DNA of 24,897 nt from Pelargonium nanum (GCA_036897485.1 JAYMTF010001255.1:1-24897); one strand, 5' to 3'. Shown: positions 1-11,190, counted from the first letter of the stretch. Translations and numbers: made by a program. Notes: generated from the sequence alone by a model not told the origin.

Positions 1-1819
1 AGAGTGACACTTGTCACACAATGGGGATAGAGCTTCTCTTTAATATATATATATTAGATTACCACTAGTGGAAACCTGTTTTAATAAATCTAAAAATATA
101 TTTGAGATTTGAATTTGAAGAAGTGTTATTGATTTGGATAATTTAATACTAAATTATTTTTTAAAATAATTATTTCATTATCAATTATTATTATTATAAT
201 AAAGACAATTGTGGTTCCTAAGATGATTAGATCAATTATTTTCACAAATCATGCTACTATATAAGTACTAATAATGTGATAACCAATATTGACAAAGCAT
301 GTATGAATTATGATGTTGATTATTTAAAGACTCAAACAAACATTAAATTAAGTATTAAAATCAGTAATAACTGTTACACAACAACTCCCAAGTCCCAATT
401 GGTTAGTGTTCATTAAAGGCCAATGCTCATGAAAATGACCAAAGTAATTAAACCTTGGTATATTTTATATATCTCCAAATGGTCCCAACATGAATTCAAT
501 AGTGTGGTTACTTTAGTTTCACGCCAAAATGGGACAAATCTATTTTGCAAGATAGATATAGATTACACAATAATTGGCTCACAAATAAAGAGTTTTGGGC
601 TAAGTTTTAGCAGGATTAGCTGAATTTAAAGAAATTCAAAAATGTGGTACTATTTTTTATTGGTTGATTAATGACTTTACTGAATAATTTTGGAACACCA
701 TTTTATTTGTTTTTTCTATATTTATTTTGAATATTATATTGTTTTATAGTTTTGATCTCCCAAAATCATCATAAATTTTACCATTAATTATGATTATTCT
801 ACAGAGTTTTGCATTGAATTCTTCTTTACTCTTCCATAAATTCTGCATTGAAGTATTGTCCATTTATCCATTTATCATATTATTTTTTTATGATTCCATT
901 TATCATATTAATTAATTCAAGTACACCTACATCTAATAATACACTTTAGTTATACATATAGCTATAGGTGAATCCTCTTTGGAGCTTAGCCACCCTATAC
1001 TCTAAAATTAGATCTTAGCTCTCTTTGGAAGCTACTTGCAAATTGCAATCTTGCATGATTTGCCCTAACCAGTGTTTATAAAAAGTGTAATCTCTTTTAG
1101 GGTTCCAAACTTATCCTAACCAATTATGTGTACAGTAAGAAATTGTAATAAGGTGGTTAAACGAAATGTGTGTAGGTGGTGTACACACAATGACTTGAAT
1201 TTTACACTTAAAAGTCAACCTTAGTAGAATTTGACTTCCACAATTATATGTAGTTTTCCACTCTATATTTATATACTTGATGTGGGGCTTATCTAATGGA
1301 ACCGGTTGACCCAAGATGCCTAAAACAGTTAGTTTCGGGAGAAATCAATCTTTAAATGAGCTTTGCAAGAACTTGCATCATTTAAATCACCATTTTATGT
1401 ATTTGACCAAACAATCTAATGCAATCTTCTTTTAAATTTTGCTTATGTGACACCTCTTTTAAGATGGAGTCAGTGTTACCAAAGACCTAAATTTTACACC
1501 ACCAGAATGTGAATGATAAATCCATAGACTCGTAGGCAAGATTCATTTACCACATGACATGAGTTGTTCAATATTAAGTAGCATATGACATGATGAAGAG
1601 CCCAAGAATATAGGGCATGCATGATGTGGTCCTGATCAATGTGAACATTAAATTGGAAATAGACAAGTAGGGTTTAGTCCATGTGAATTGTGAAACCAAA
1701 AGGGGTTATTGGTGCTGGGAGTAGCTGAGATCTCTTAGTATCATTAAGAGACATAGCATGTGAAATTTAAATGTCTACTGATCATATATATATTGATCAC
1801 TAGTTACTCACTATGCAAT
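1..1819. other. Intergenic, AT-rich, no gene seen
   Basis: No reading frame here looks like a conserved protein; the longest are short and AT-driven. The one structured element I noticed is a near-perfect AT-rich palindrome at about 1779-1799, with TGATCA at both ends and a TA-rich centre, just before the SINE. This stretch lies beyond the 3' end of the minus-strand RING ligase gene. Confidence 0.6.
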
Positions 1820-1999
1820 ACATCATCCATGGCCCCCTAGGGGATGACGCAGTGGTCAAGACACTCATCTCCACGTAGGAGGTCGTGGGTTCAAATTCTA
1901 TTGCGTCGAGTGAGGTGAGGTTTCGGTTAAAAGGGGAGAGCTACCCCCTGTTGTGTAGCTCAACTTTTTTTAGAAAAAAAAAAAAAAACATCATCCATG
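1820..1999. repeat. 12-bp target-site duplication flanking the SINE
   Basis: The sequence ACATCATCCATG occurs at 1820-1831 and again, identical, at 1988-1999. It sits immediately outside the tRNA-like element and its A-tail, which is the signature of target-primed reverse transcription. The perfect match suggests a fairly recent insertion. Confidence 0.85.
1832..1987 (+). mobile_element. tRNA-derived SINE retrotransposon
   Basis: A non-autonomous retrotransposon of about 156 bp. Seen: a Pol III A-box-like stretch GATGACGCAGTGG at 1843-1855, a B box GGTTCAAATTC at 1888-1898 at tRNA-like spacing, a short unrelated body ending in AGCTCAACTTTTTTTAG, and a terminal A-run. A perfect 12-bp target-site duplication flanks it. 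It encodes no protein and would depend on LINE reverse transcriptase, a known property of SINEs. It lies downstream of the RING ligase gene, in the opposite orientation. I do not assign it to a named plant SINE family. Confidence 0.85.
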
Positions 2000-2417
2000 C
2001 ATTATAATGTCTCTCCCAACTACCCCCAACATATTAAGGCAAAACCATCCTTCCCTTTATTGTTTTCCTCTTCTGCCCAATAATTGTCCATGCATGCATA
2101 TATATGCTTCAGATTGATCTTCACTAGAAGACCAATGTGGACTCTCTCAGATAATTATTAATCCAATCATGATTGATCCCAGCTGGATTGGACCCTCCAT
2201 CAACTACTTGATATTTTTCTTCTTTTTTTTCAAGCAACAATATGTATGATAGAGCTTTCATTCACTAAAAAAAATTGTTTCCTTTTACATCTATCAGTAT
2301 ACAGCCAAACACTACATCACCTCACAACTAGTTAATATGTACTGACTTTGAGCCCTTCGCTAGCTTCATTTGTTTGGGGTCCATCCATCAGAAGCTTTTT
2401 TACACTTGAGAACTATA
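2000..2417 (-). other. Probable 3' flank/3' UTR of the RING ligase gene
   Basis: No conserved frame. Read on the minus strand this is the sequence just after the RING ligase stop codon, so the proximal part is presumably 3' UTR. A possible AATAAA (TTTATT on the plus strand) lies near 2056. The poly(A) site cannot be fixed from sequence alone. Confidence 0.4.
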
Positions 2418-5400
2418 CTACTGCCAAGCAACACCTTCTCTGGTTGTCACAACTCTAGCTTCTGCCAAAGAAACAGCCATGGCAAGCATCATCTGCTCCT
2501 CAAAGCTCTCCGGAACAATAGAACCCGAAGCAATTTGAAAGTTCCCATCATTATCGTCTGGTGGTGACAATCCGGATACTCCAACGTCATCTTCTGTTGA
2601 ATCATCGGAGCTCATCCCCGCTTCTCCCACCTCTGATCCATGCTCTACATTCCATTCTCCGTCATCTCTTGTCACTGTTGTACTGCCATCAACTGACTCC
2701 TCATGGAAGCTCTCTGCAGAAGAATAGTGTTCTGCTCTGCCTTGAAGCATGCTAGACACTACTGTGTTTCCATTATGGCTAATAGAGGAATCTCCGCCTG
2801 TTTGCTGACGCTCAGCAAGTGCAGCTATTGCACGGGCAAGACCACCAGAAGGTGATGACGGCGGCACTGTCAATGGAGCCACCATAGCTGGCGAGACGTA
2901 GTGATCTTCTGCAACAAACTGTTCTGAAGGAGTATTTTCAATGGGAGCTGAATTTCTATTCCTGTCATTCTCCTGAAATTATCATATTTTTATGCAATTG
3001 CAAAGAATCATGCATCAGTAATATAGTATAGAGAACTCCTTTTAAACATATTAGCCAATATATCTTGGCATGTCTAACTCCATCTCTTGAGATAAATTTG
3101 CAGCTACATCTATTTCAACAGAAACTCTGAGTCAAACAGTTTGAAACACTCACCTGAATGGAAAGCCAGATTGCTTCCATGACCATTATGTCCTCGAGAT
3201 CCAAGTCAAATTCATCATCTCTGCAATTAAGTATTTAACAATTTGATTACTAAGACATGAACAAAACTTAGCATGTGAAATTTAGACATATATGAAGACC
3301 GAAGGTGGATCAGAAAAATTCAACTGCATTGAGCATATGAAATTTGAAATGGAAAGAGGTACAAGTTGTATTCATCATCTATAGATACAAGACAGAACTA
3401 GAAATTCACATATCAAATGACTTTCAAATCAACCCAATACTTCATCAAAAACTCAAATCTGTTGAGCCCAACATTACATCCCTTGAGGATTGCTTGCGGT
3501 GGGGGTGGGGTTGAGGGGGAGCACACTAGGTATGTGAATATGGTATATGGTAAAATGATCACCCCAGAACCACAATGACTGTAAGTTACTAAGTATATAT
3601 TCTACAGTTGAAATTTCATCTGTCATAAGTTAGAATCTTATAGTCAGTCTTTTATTGCCCCCAATCCTCATATTCTATCAAGTACTAATTTTCCAATGAA
3701 TCTCATCCCCACACCTTTTTTCTGTAATTTTTTTATTATTGAATATGGATAAAGATTTGTCATTTCAGTATTTCACAGCTCTTAAGTCTTAATGTGCTAA
3801 AAAACAATCCTCGTGCTGTCATGCAAGGTAACCTGGCATACCTTCTCCAGGAAACAGCACTAACAAATCTTGCCTTCAGGCATATGCAACCTCTCACAAG
3901 AATCTTTTAAGAGACATTCAAGATACTGATAATGATGTAATCAATATGCAGCAAGGCGAAGCCTAGCAGTACTAGTTAAAAGGGAACTAATAATAACAAT
4001 ACCTATTCGTCCTAGGGTTAAGAGGTCGTCGAGTCACTGGGGCAGTACACGACTCCTGTGAGGAAATGATTTCCTCAACTTCGACAGGAGAGTTGGATGA
4101 AGGAACTGCAATGGGAAAAAGAAAGTCATACATTACTACTAATAGACAAACTTAAAAGACAGCATCAATCATATCCATTCAGAATTACAGAGAGTGATAG
4201 AAACCAGAATGAAGATAATATGATACTATTACCTGCTACTGGGCTGTACTCTACCTCCAGTGGCACTGATGAAATTATTTCTTGTCTTTTATGCATTCTT
4301 TCTTCATCATCCTGAAGTTCCTGCTGCCGCATCCTAATTTTTGCTTCTATAACCCTTTGTTCTTCCTATATATTTAAGGTAATGATGATGTTAATAACAT
4401 AAAATCCATAAGTAAGTCTCACAATTCAAACAAACTAAAGCAAATTCTGGCGACGCAAATCTCACAAGTTGTTCAATGCCCTTTTCCTCCTTTGTTTTCA
4501 CACCTCGATACTCGACGGCATAATTTGAGGTTTTGCAGAAAGGACATCTTTCAAAGTTAAGCGAATCAACCATAAAAATATGAGTGGAAGGAAACAAGAC
4601 AGTATAACATGATAACATTCTGAAATTATAAAGACAAAAAAAATGAAGGATACTGTGTAGGACGAGTAGAATTAGGAGTCTTCATCTGCAGGAAACACTC
4701 TGTTTCACAGGGACAAAAATCAGAAAGGCATATACACATAAAACTACATAAAATCATATACCAAGTCACTGAACAAGTACCTGTACAAATGCCTTTCATG
4801 CAACATTTTGATCGATTGAGACTCGGATAGTACTGCAGAGATAAAAATACACAGCCAATTTGATAGAAACTCTTTTAGTAGGCACCAAGATATAATAGTT
4901 CTGAATATCACAAAAATGAAGTTCACACTCCGTATAAGAATCAGCTTTCCTATATTCTTAATCTGTTCGATTGCCTAGAAATCAGAGGGATGCAAACATT
5001 TATTATTACCAGACCTCAGAGAGAGAGAGAGAGTTGATATAATGCAACAAATAAAATGGCATGAACATACAAACTATGTATTATCTAGGCAAGCTAAATA
5101 AAGTTTTCTCTATCTTCAAGCAAACAAAGGTGCATGAAATGCAAAACTTCACATTTCTTCTCCCCAATTTACTAAGCAACCAAACAGAGGACAAGAGAGG
5201 GGAACTTCATTTCGTGATAGTAGATAAGTAAAGTACTAACCAAGAAACAAATAGGGCATTCCTCTAACTCATAAGAGCGCTCCTCATCTCCAGGATAGCA
5301 CGGGGCAAGCTTGGAATCAAGTATTAGCTTCCTGAGCTTCTTCAAATCCACATCTTTGATCTGGTACAGACCCTGAGGTCTCGTATACTTGTCCTCCACC

Positions 5401-5432
5401 ACTTGTCTCCTCCGTCCCAGCTTATTCCCCAT
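2418..5432 (-). CDS. DA2: GW2/DA2-type RING E3 ubiquitin ligase, 8 coding exons
   Basis: Family role: a cytosolic E3 ubiquitin ligase that restricts cell proliferation and so seed and organ size; Arabidopsis DA2 acts with DA1. Exons in transcript order: 5432-5241, 4832-4781, 4699-4654, 4547-4466, 4365-4233, 4105-4003, 3220-3154 and 2972-2418. All introns are GT...AG and phases agree, giving 1230 nt and 409 aa (rice GW2 is about 425, DA2 about 400). It starts [10 protein letters not shown]. The RING spans about 59-101, with CPIC at 59-62, then C74, C75, C80, C83 and CPFC at 98-101. The conserved [19 protein letters not shown] segment follows. Two helices resemble ubiquitin-interacting motifs: about 206-225 (A219, S223) and about 382-396 (A389, S393); the latter, [15 protein letters not shown], is the family's C-terminal hallmark. 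The start is set by the conserved MGN and by the absence of an in-frame upstream ATG. DA2 versus its paralogue DA2L cannot be separated here. Confidence 0.93.
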
Positions 5433-6170
5433 TTCTAACAAGTCTCAAATTCTCAATCCAAATTACAAATCAATACAAATGACAAGGCATTGTCTCCAAA
5501 TTAATGTACTACAATAAGAAACTCAACCTAATCATCACTACACCCAATTAGGCTACAATGAGCCCAACACGACCAAATTGCTTCCGCTTAAATTGGCCAC
5601 GGTTGGAGCAGCAATACATTAAGACAATGCTGCATATCTACCCAAACCTCTCAACATGCTTCACAAAATCAAAGCTTTAATCCAAAACCATCCAAATTCT
5701 GTCCAAACCAATGAAAGAAAAAAGAAAAAAACCTAACTCCAGCATTCACAGCACTCCAACTCCAATTCGCTCCCAAAACCACTGCAGACCACAACAATCA
5801 AAATTTCAAAAATCAAACCATTAATACGAAACAACAAAACACCATAAAAACACTTCCTCACCGTTGCAAAAATTAAAAATATTAATAACACATTTATCAA
5901 TCGAATTCTCTGGAAAGCGACATTTCCGCAACAATAAAAACAGAAATTAAAGCGTAATGAAATAGAAAACTGCCCCAAAAAAGAAGCCAAAGTGAAAAAC
6001 AAAAGAACGCACGCTTCGTTTCTGTTCAAAACCAGTAAATGGCAACAAAAGAGGCAGAGACAGAGACAGTAGAGAGGCAAAACGAACCTTGAGATGTTGA
6101 AACGATTGTCGTTTAGAGGATGGAGATCGAGAGATTTGCCTCGGAGAAGAGAACACACGATCATCACAAC
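5433..6170 (-). other. Probable 5' UTR with intron, and promoter, of the RING ligase gene
   Basis: A good splice donor on the minus strand (CTCAAG then GTTCGT, about 6088) ends a GC-richer stretch at about 6088-6165 that looks like a noncoding first exon. A candidate acceptor with a pyrimidine tract (TTTCTTATTGTAG) ends at 5509, which would leave 5508-5433 as the second part of the leader. That piece would contain a six-codon upstream ORF. This is inference from splice consensus and from the conserved start at 5432. Long frames reading through this area are intron or UTR. Confidence 0.45.
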
Positions 6171-6703
6171 TCTGTTTATGGTTGTGTGTTGCTTGGTTTC
6201 GTGGTTTCTATTTTAATTTCAGATTTTCTATTTTTATTGTGTGAAATAAAGAAATGCTTTTTATTTGTTTTCTTTCTGTTTCTGTGCTATCCGGACGGAA
6301 AGTCCGATAGAGATAGCTTTTTTGGGCAATGCAGGCACACCAGAAAAAGAATCATCACCATTGCTATGGCGGTTGCTCACGCGATCTCTCCGACACGTGT
6401 CTTTCACGCTCTTACACGGAATCTATCTCTGATTTTGTAGTATCTCTCTTGATTTGGAGTGCCCGCAAAGATTTCATTTTTCTTAAATATAGGAATTTTT
6501 GCCTAAAATACTTGCCTTGTCTGTTTGGTCTTTTAAATAAACCGCTGTTGAAGGGACGAAAAGAACTATTTATTATGAATTTTCTTAAGTGGAGAAACCA
6601 AAAAAAAAAAAAACTTTTGAGAAGTCGGGCCGAGTAGGGATTGGGTGGGTGGCTCGATCACGAGCGGCAGTGTTGTGGTGGTGGTCGCCGAGCTTGACAA
6701 GGT
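6171..6703. other. Intergenic, upstream of the RING ligase gene
   Basis: Probably holds the promoter of the minus-strand RING ligase; no clear TATA box was found. A short imperfect hairpin occurs at 6287-6310 (CTATCCGGAC, loop GGAAA, GTCCGATAG). Open frames on the plus strand show no recognisable domain. Confidence 0.4.
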
Positions 6704-6943
6704 TTGGTGGAGGTGCGGCTTGTTGAGGCGTTGGCCATTACAGAAGATGTTCGGTGGGTTTGGGATTGGGGGTGGTCAGATGTGATAATCGAGTCTGATG
6801 CTCGAGAAGTAGTGGTTGCATTGCAAATTGGAGGAGAGGCTGACGCTAGTGTCTTTGGTTTGATTATCTCATATATAGGTAGTATATATGTACATGTTAA
6901 TAATGTTGAGTTTTCATTTGTATTCGAGTTGAAGTTTTGTTAG
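6704..6943 (+). pseudogene. RNase H-like fragment of a plant LINE-type retroelement
   Basis: An 80-codon open frame ending in TAG at 6941-6943. It begins without an ATG; the frame opens at a TTG. The translation contains VEALAI, then DWGWSDVIIESDAREVVVAL. This pattern is typical of the RNase H-like domain (RVT_3) at the C-terminus of plant non-LTR retrotransposons and their domesticated copies. The catalytic-type Glu of the first motif and the Asp of ESD are present. The upstream strand with the first Asp and the downstream HxxAN-type end are not recognisable, so it is truncated at both ends. It lies upstream of the RING ligase and is most likely a dead relic rather than a gene. Confidence 0.6.
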
Positions 6944-8389
6944 ATCAGTCTACTTTGATCGGGCAATTAGCCCATTCTGAAATTTTATCTGTGTTATCTT
7001 TGGATCATAATTCAAAATAGTTGGTTGGGTTCTTTAAGAAAAAAAAGGACTTGCATTTGATTATAACTAGAAGAAAAAGAAAATTAAAAACATGAATTTG
7101 CTATATGAATACAAGACAAATGAGTTGACATATCTTGTTTTAAGCTAAACTAATTATATTTTACTAGATTAACAATTTTTTTGTTTTATGATATGCATTT
7201 TTTTAATAGTACTGATGACTCATGTGACATGAGTCTAGTACCAAATTTTAGGTGAAATATTGTCGCAAAAATGATTTTTTTTTTTACAAAAAAAATTATA
7301 AGACGATAAAATTAATGTAAATCTCTAGCAAAATGGTCTCTTTTGTGGAGAGGACGGTTGATGTGTGGCCGTTGGATTGGTTGGCCAATTCAATCATTTG
7401 ATTGGATCATGAATCGTAATTTGTTGTTATGTGCTTGTTATATTCACTAATTAAGTAGCCAATTAGGAGAACCAAATGGTATGTTTGTTGGTGTTGGTGC
7501 TGTGTTTGGTGTACCTGATTTTGTTAAGGATATTGTTGTTTGGGGCATCCCCTTCTTGCCTAATGAAACAACCTAACAATTATATCCTATATTTTATTAT
7601 AGTATTATTAATTATTTATCTCATTAATTATGTACAAATCATGATCTCATTCATTTAGTTTGTTATAACAAATGTGTAAAATGATTTAAATATACAAGTC
7701 TAACTAATTTTTTATTTTGGAACCATATAAGTGTTATATTTTGTACACCAAAACACATAATAGAGTGGTTGCATCACCTTAATTATATGAGTTGGTTTGA
7801 ATCTTCACATGTAATCAATGATGTAACTATACATGTGAGACTATTGATTAACCATATATGCATTGTGAAGTCTCATATGAAATCCAGTAGATTGAGTATC
7901 AAAGTTTTGTGATTGAGATATGAGTCTTCGGCCAGCTTAATTATTCTTATTGTATTATTTCATTTGCCTCAAAATTTAGATGAAGAACATCTCATGCCAA
8001 ATATGAATTTTACTATCTTTTATGAATTTATACAACAGAACATCTAAAGTATATAACATTTTATACACTCAACGTATTATAAATCAGCTATTCATTAATA
8101 AATGATTGACATGTTGTATATAATTAATTAACACATTATTTTACACAAATATTTTTGTACAATAGGCACATAGTTTGTGTTATCGGTTTTGGACTACGTT
8201 TGAATGAGGATATTATTGTCTAGCTACAATAGTACAAGAAGTCTCCTTATTTACATCATATATGAAAAAGAAAGCAATCATACAAGAAGTTAAAAGGAAA
8301 TTAAACAAAGATTTAAGGAATATAATAGATCAAGAACAAACTACAAAGCATGTATGTACTCTATATTCTATAACATGTGCATGGAATAT
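6944..8389. other. Intergenic, AT-rich, no gene seen
   Basis: No conserved coding frame. A short hairpin at 7217-7235 (GACTCATG, loop TGA, CATGAGTC) includes the bZIP/GCN4-type site ATGACTCAT at 7215-7223. The part just left of 8390 is the likely 3' UTR of the minus-strand VQ gene. T- and A-runs are common, and decayed transposon sequence is likely but not identifiable. Confidence 0.5.
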
Positions 8390-8656
8390 TTAGGCAGCCC
8401 ACAATTGATAGAGCTGATCATCCAAGGATGGCATCTCCATGAACAATCTTTCCAGCTCCTTGAACGACAAATCTCTCAGCAAAATCGATTCGCCATCGCC
8501 GGAAACTCTCTTTTTGGGCGGCACAACATCGGCCACCGTCGAATATTTTCCGGTAAGCTCTTGGACGACAGATTTGAAGTTCTCGGCGTCGGTCTGAACA
8601 AAATGTGTGTCAATGATCACAACCTTCACTGGCTCTCTGTTATTACCACCCGACAT
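8390..8656 (-). CDS. VQ-motif protein (VQ1/VQ10-like), single exon
   Basis: VQ proteins are plant transcriptional cofactors, usually nuclear. They bind the WRKY domain of WRKY factors through the FxxxVQxxTG motif and tune defence and stress responses. This 88-aa protein starts MSGGNNREPVKVVIIDTHFV. It carries FKSVVQELTG at 27-36 (F27, V31, Q32, T35, G36), an acidic/serine stretch near 52-58, and a C-terminal segment with SFKELERLFMEMP. The start at 8656 is the first in-frame ATG, and its N-terminus matches my recollection of the VQ1/VQ10 group (MSG...REPVKVVVIDT). It has no intron, as most dicot VQ genes do. The upstream region holds a TATA box and a W-box, so regulation by WRKY factors is plausible. 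Confident in the family; the exact orthologue is not settled. Confidence 0.92.
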   Translation of the reverse strand: MSGGNNREPVKVVIIDTHFVQTDAENFKSVVQELTGKYSTVADVVPPKKRVSGDGESILLRDLSFKELERLFMEMPSLDDQLYQLWAA

Positions 8657-8768
8657 GTTATAAATGAATAAATCAACTCTTGATACACAAGCTAGGTGTA
8701 CGTGTGGATCAAAATTCAAAAGTGCTTAACCGTTAATTAGCTTTTCTTGAAAACAAGAAATATTCTTC

Positions 8769-8857
8769 TATATATACATAGTGACTTGAACTTGAAGGTA
8801 CGTACGGTGAGAAGTGTTGACCGCTACAACGCAAAAAGTCGAAGGAGCATTCTAGAA
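8769..8857 (-). promoter_or_regulatory. Promoter of the VQ gene: TATA box, W-box, HSE-like site
   Basis: On the minus strand, TATATATA at 8776-8769 lies about 113 bases before the ATG, leaving a leader of roughly 80 bases. Upstream are a W-box, TTGACC on the plus strand at 8817-8822 (the WRKY-binding core), and a two-unit heat-shock-type element TTCTAGAA at 8850-8857. Motifs are seen directly; function is inferred. Confidence 0.5.
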
Positions 8858-9346
8858 GGAGGACCATGCATGTATAGTTGATATATACTAGCTCGATTTT
8901 GATTGGGTCCAATCAAAGCTACGCTATTGAGGAACAATCAATATTTAAATACCTCATCTCCATGCACGTCAAAGGAAAGTGCATGTTTGTCCATCTGAAG
9001 ATTCACGATGTACCGTACGTCTTGTTTGATTACATATGCGATTGCCATTGGACTAGATAGAATAATTAGATTATTTCTCACGGGGTTGTAAACTAGTCAT
9101 TTGCTCGAGCTCAACTCACTAGACATTCGACTCGAGTTTAGTTTATAACACAAAAGTATCTAGTCGAACCGAGCATTCAAAATTTCAGACAATATTAGGC
9201 TCTATAACACTTCTAATTTGCTGTTTATAGAATGAATTGAATTTTTTTTTCCTTATTTTACACTAAAAATTAAATTTTTATTCAATATAATATGAATTAT
9301 TTATAAATCAATTTTAATTCGAATCCTAGTTTTTTTTATTCTAATA
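8858..9346. other. Intergenic, distal VQ promoter and unassigned repeats
   Basis: An RY-type CATGCATG lies at about 8865-8872. A nine-base inverted repeat (ACGTACGGT at about 8801-8809, ACCGTACGT at about 9011-9019) contains GTAC cores such as SPL proteins bind. Around 9100-9180 there are repeated CGAGCTC/CTCGAG-like words of the kind seen in decayed plant repeats. No gene seen. Confidence 0.35.
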
Positions 9347-9721
9347 GGGTGTTTGGATTAACTTAAAAATAGATAGTAGGAACAGTTTTGTACTTCAGCT
9401 CTTCAAAAAAAGAAGCAGTTTAACTGTTTGTATAAAAATGCTGATAATACATATTAATACTTAATTGATATTATGCGAATTATAGTTAAAAAGGAAAAAT
9501 GACAATAATAGTTTTAAAGTTAACCAACAAATTAAATTATAGATAGGATATATGAGTAATTAAAAAAAAAGATAGAAGGTTATATATGTCTTTTACTTGG
9601 TCAAAATAGCTCTTTTTTAAGTGCTCATGAGCTATTTTAGTCGTAACCAAACATGAAAAAGAACAAATTGGTACTCATAAGCTTGTTTGACCAGTTCATG
9701 AGCTAATCCAAATTAACACCC
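9347..9721. mobile_element. hAT-like MITE, about 375 bp
   Basis: The left end reads GGGTGTTTGGATTAAC and the right end, read in reverse complement from 9721, reads GGGTGTTAATTTGGATTAGC. These are matching terminal inverted repeats with a small indel. GGGTGTTTGGATT is a common terminus of non-autonomous plant DNA transposons. Flanks TCTAATA and TCTAAAT could be a decayed 7-8 bp target duplication, as expected for hAT. The interior has an inverted repeat (AAATAGCTC near 9604, GAGCTATTTT near 9627) and no coding capacity. The superfamily is inference from the termini and flank length. Confidence 0.6.
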
Positions 9722-11190
9722 TCTAAATTCGATCCGTATTATAATTTATAACCTCTAATCTACTTCTAAAGTCAATGGCATCACTATCAAAATTAGCAAA
9801 AGTATTAATGCACACGCGGTTGAGCTAGTGCTTAGAATTTGGTCCATTAGCTCCAAAATTATGTTATAATATAACTATTTGATTTGGACCGCACTGCAAT
9901 AAATTTTGAAAAGTATATATATGTTTTCGGTTTCCCATATAATTAACTGGAAATGTTTATATATTTAGACTAGTATAAAATAGTATCAATTACATGTAAC
10001 AAAAAAAAAAGGAAAAATTCTAATGAGAAAAACAGTTTAGTTGAAGGAGAAAATATTACACCGTGCATTCAACATTTTTTTTTTCTTGTTTTCAAAATTG
10101 AATTTTTTTTCTTCATATAATTAATTACTTTAATGCATTAAAAAAATTACTTTCATTCAAAAAAAAATTACTTTAGTTTATTTCGGAAAATTATTAACTT
10201 AAGTTTTACCTGCTCATATTACTTAATTACTGATTAAAAAAACGAGAAGTTTGACCTGCGCATATTAATTAGTATTGATTAACTTCTTTCATCGGTTGAA
10301 ATTTGATGTCTGACAATTAATTACATTGATCAAAATTTGGAACGTATGAATTATGTGAAAAAATTAAGGTCAATCAAAGTAGCTCTAAATCGGTTATTTT
10401 GATTATTAAATTTTTTTTATCAGATCAGCTGAAATTATTTTCATAATTGAATGACAATTACAAGTTTTAATTATTTTTCACTTAATGGCCAATTGTGATT
10501 GTTTGTTTCGAATACCGTTAAATTACACAAAATATAATAATATCCAAATTAGGAGTGTGATTGTAGTTTTCGAAGAAAAAAAAAAAATATATATATATAT
10601 ATGTGCGTATTTTTCCTTTTATATGAAAATTTGAATATAACATATATATTAAATAATTTTTAAAAAGATTAGTATACTTTTCTAGTGGATGCACTTTTTG
10701 CATGTATCACCTAAATATAACCTTCTCAAATCGGTGAAAATAAATTTAAACATTAAATTGTATTATTGTAAGTGCTTCCAAATTTTAACTTCCTCCCTCG
10801 GTTATCAGTTACGGAAAACGAAACGTGGCTTAAAAGTGACAAAACAGAAAATTATAGTTGTATTGGACACGTTTTTGGTCACAAGAAAATTGCAATTGGA
10901 CATGTAATTTAATTGTGTTAGGAAAAAAATAAAAATCTCCAAAAAACAGTCAAATGAATCTCGTTTTGATTTCGAGAGAATTTAGGGACAATTATTATTT
11001 CATGTGAACCAAGAATCAGTAACTGTCGAATAAAAATGGTGTTTATTTTGGTAACCAACAACAAAAAATGATATGTAAATCTTCTTCATGAATTATCAAA
11101 TGTCAATACAATAGCAAAATAATAGAGCACATACCATAAATTGCACTTCACAGAAAACGGAAACAAATCGTTTTCAACTATTGAAAATCA
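9722..11190. other. Intergenic, AT-rich, distal promoter of the polygalacturonase gene
   Basis: Many A/T runs, including an AT dinucleotide repeat at about 10587-10601. No conserved frame on either strand. Close to the gene, a seven-base inverted repeat GAAAACG/CGTTTTC lies at 11153-11175, just before the TATA-like site. Confidence 0.5.

Noticed and set aside
5733..6167. Long minus-strand frame (144 codons) upstream of the RING ligase start
   Set aside because: Phe/Leu/Cys-rich with no domain. It runs across a predicted 5' UTR exon and straight into its intron past a good splice donor, so it is best explained as UTR plus intron.
6120..6637. Two overlapping plus-strand frames of about 105 codons
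   Set aside because: They lie opposite the RING ligase promoter and first exon, have low-complexity composition and match no family I know.
8657..8719. 21-residue N-terminal extension of the VQ protein
   Set aside because: It opens with TTG and has no ATG before 8656. The conserved N-terminus begins at MSGGNNREP.
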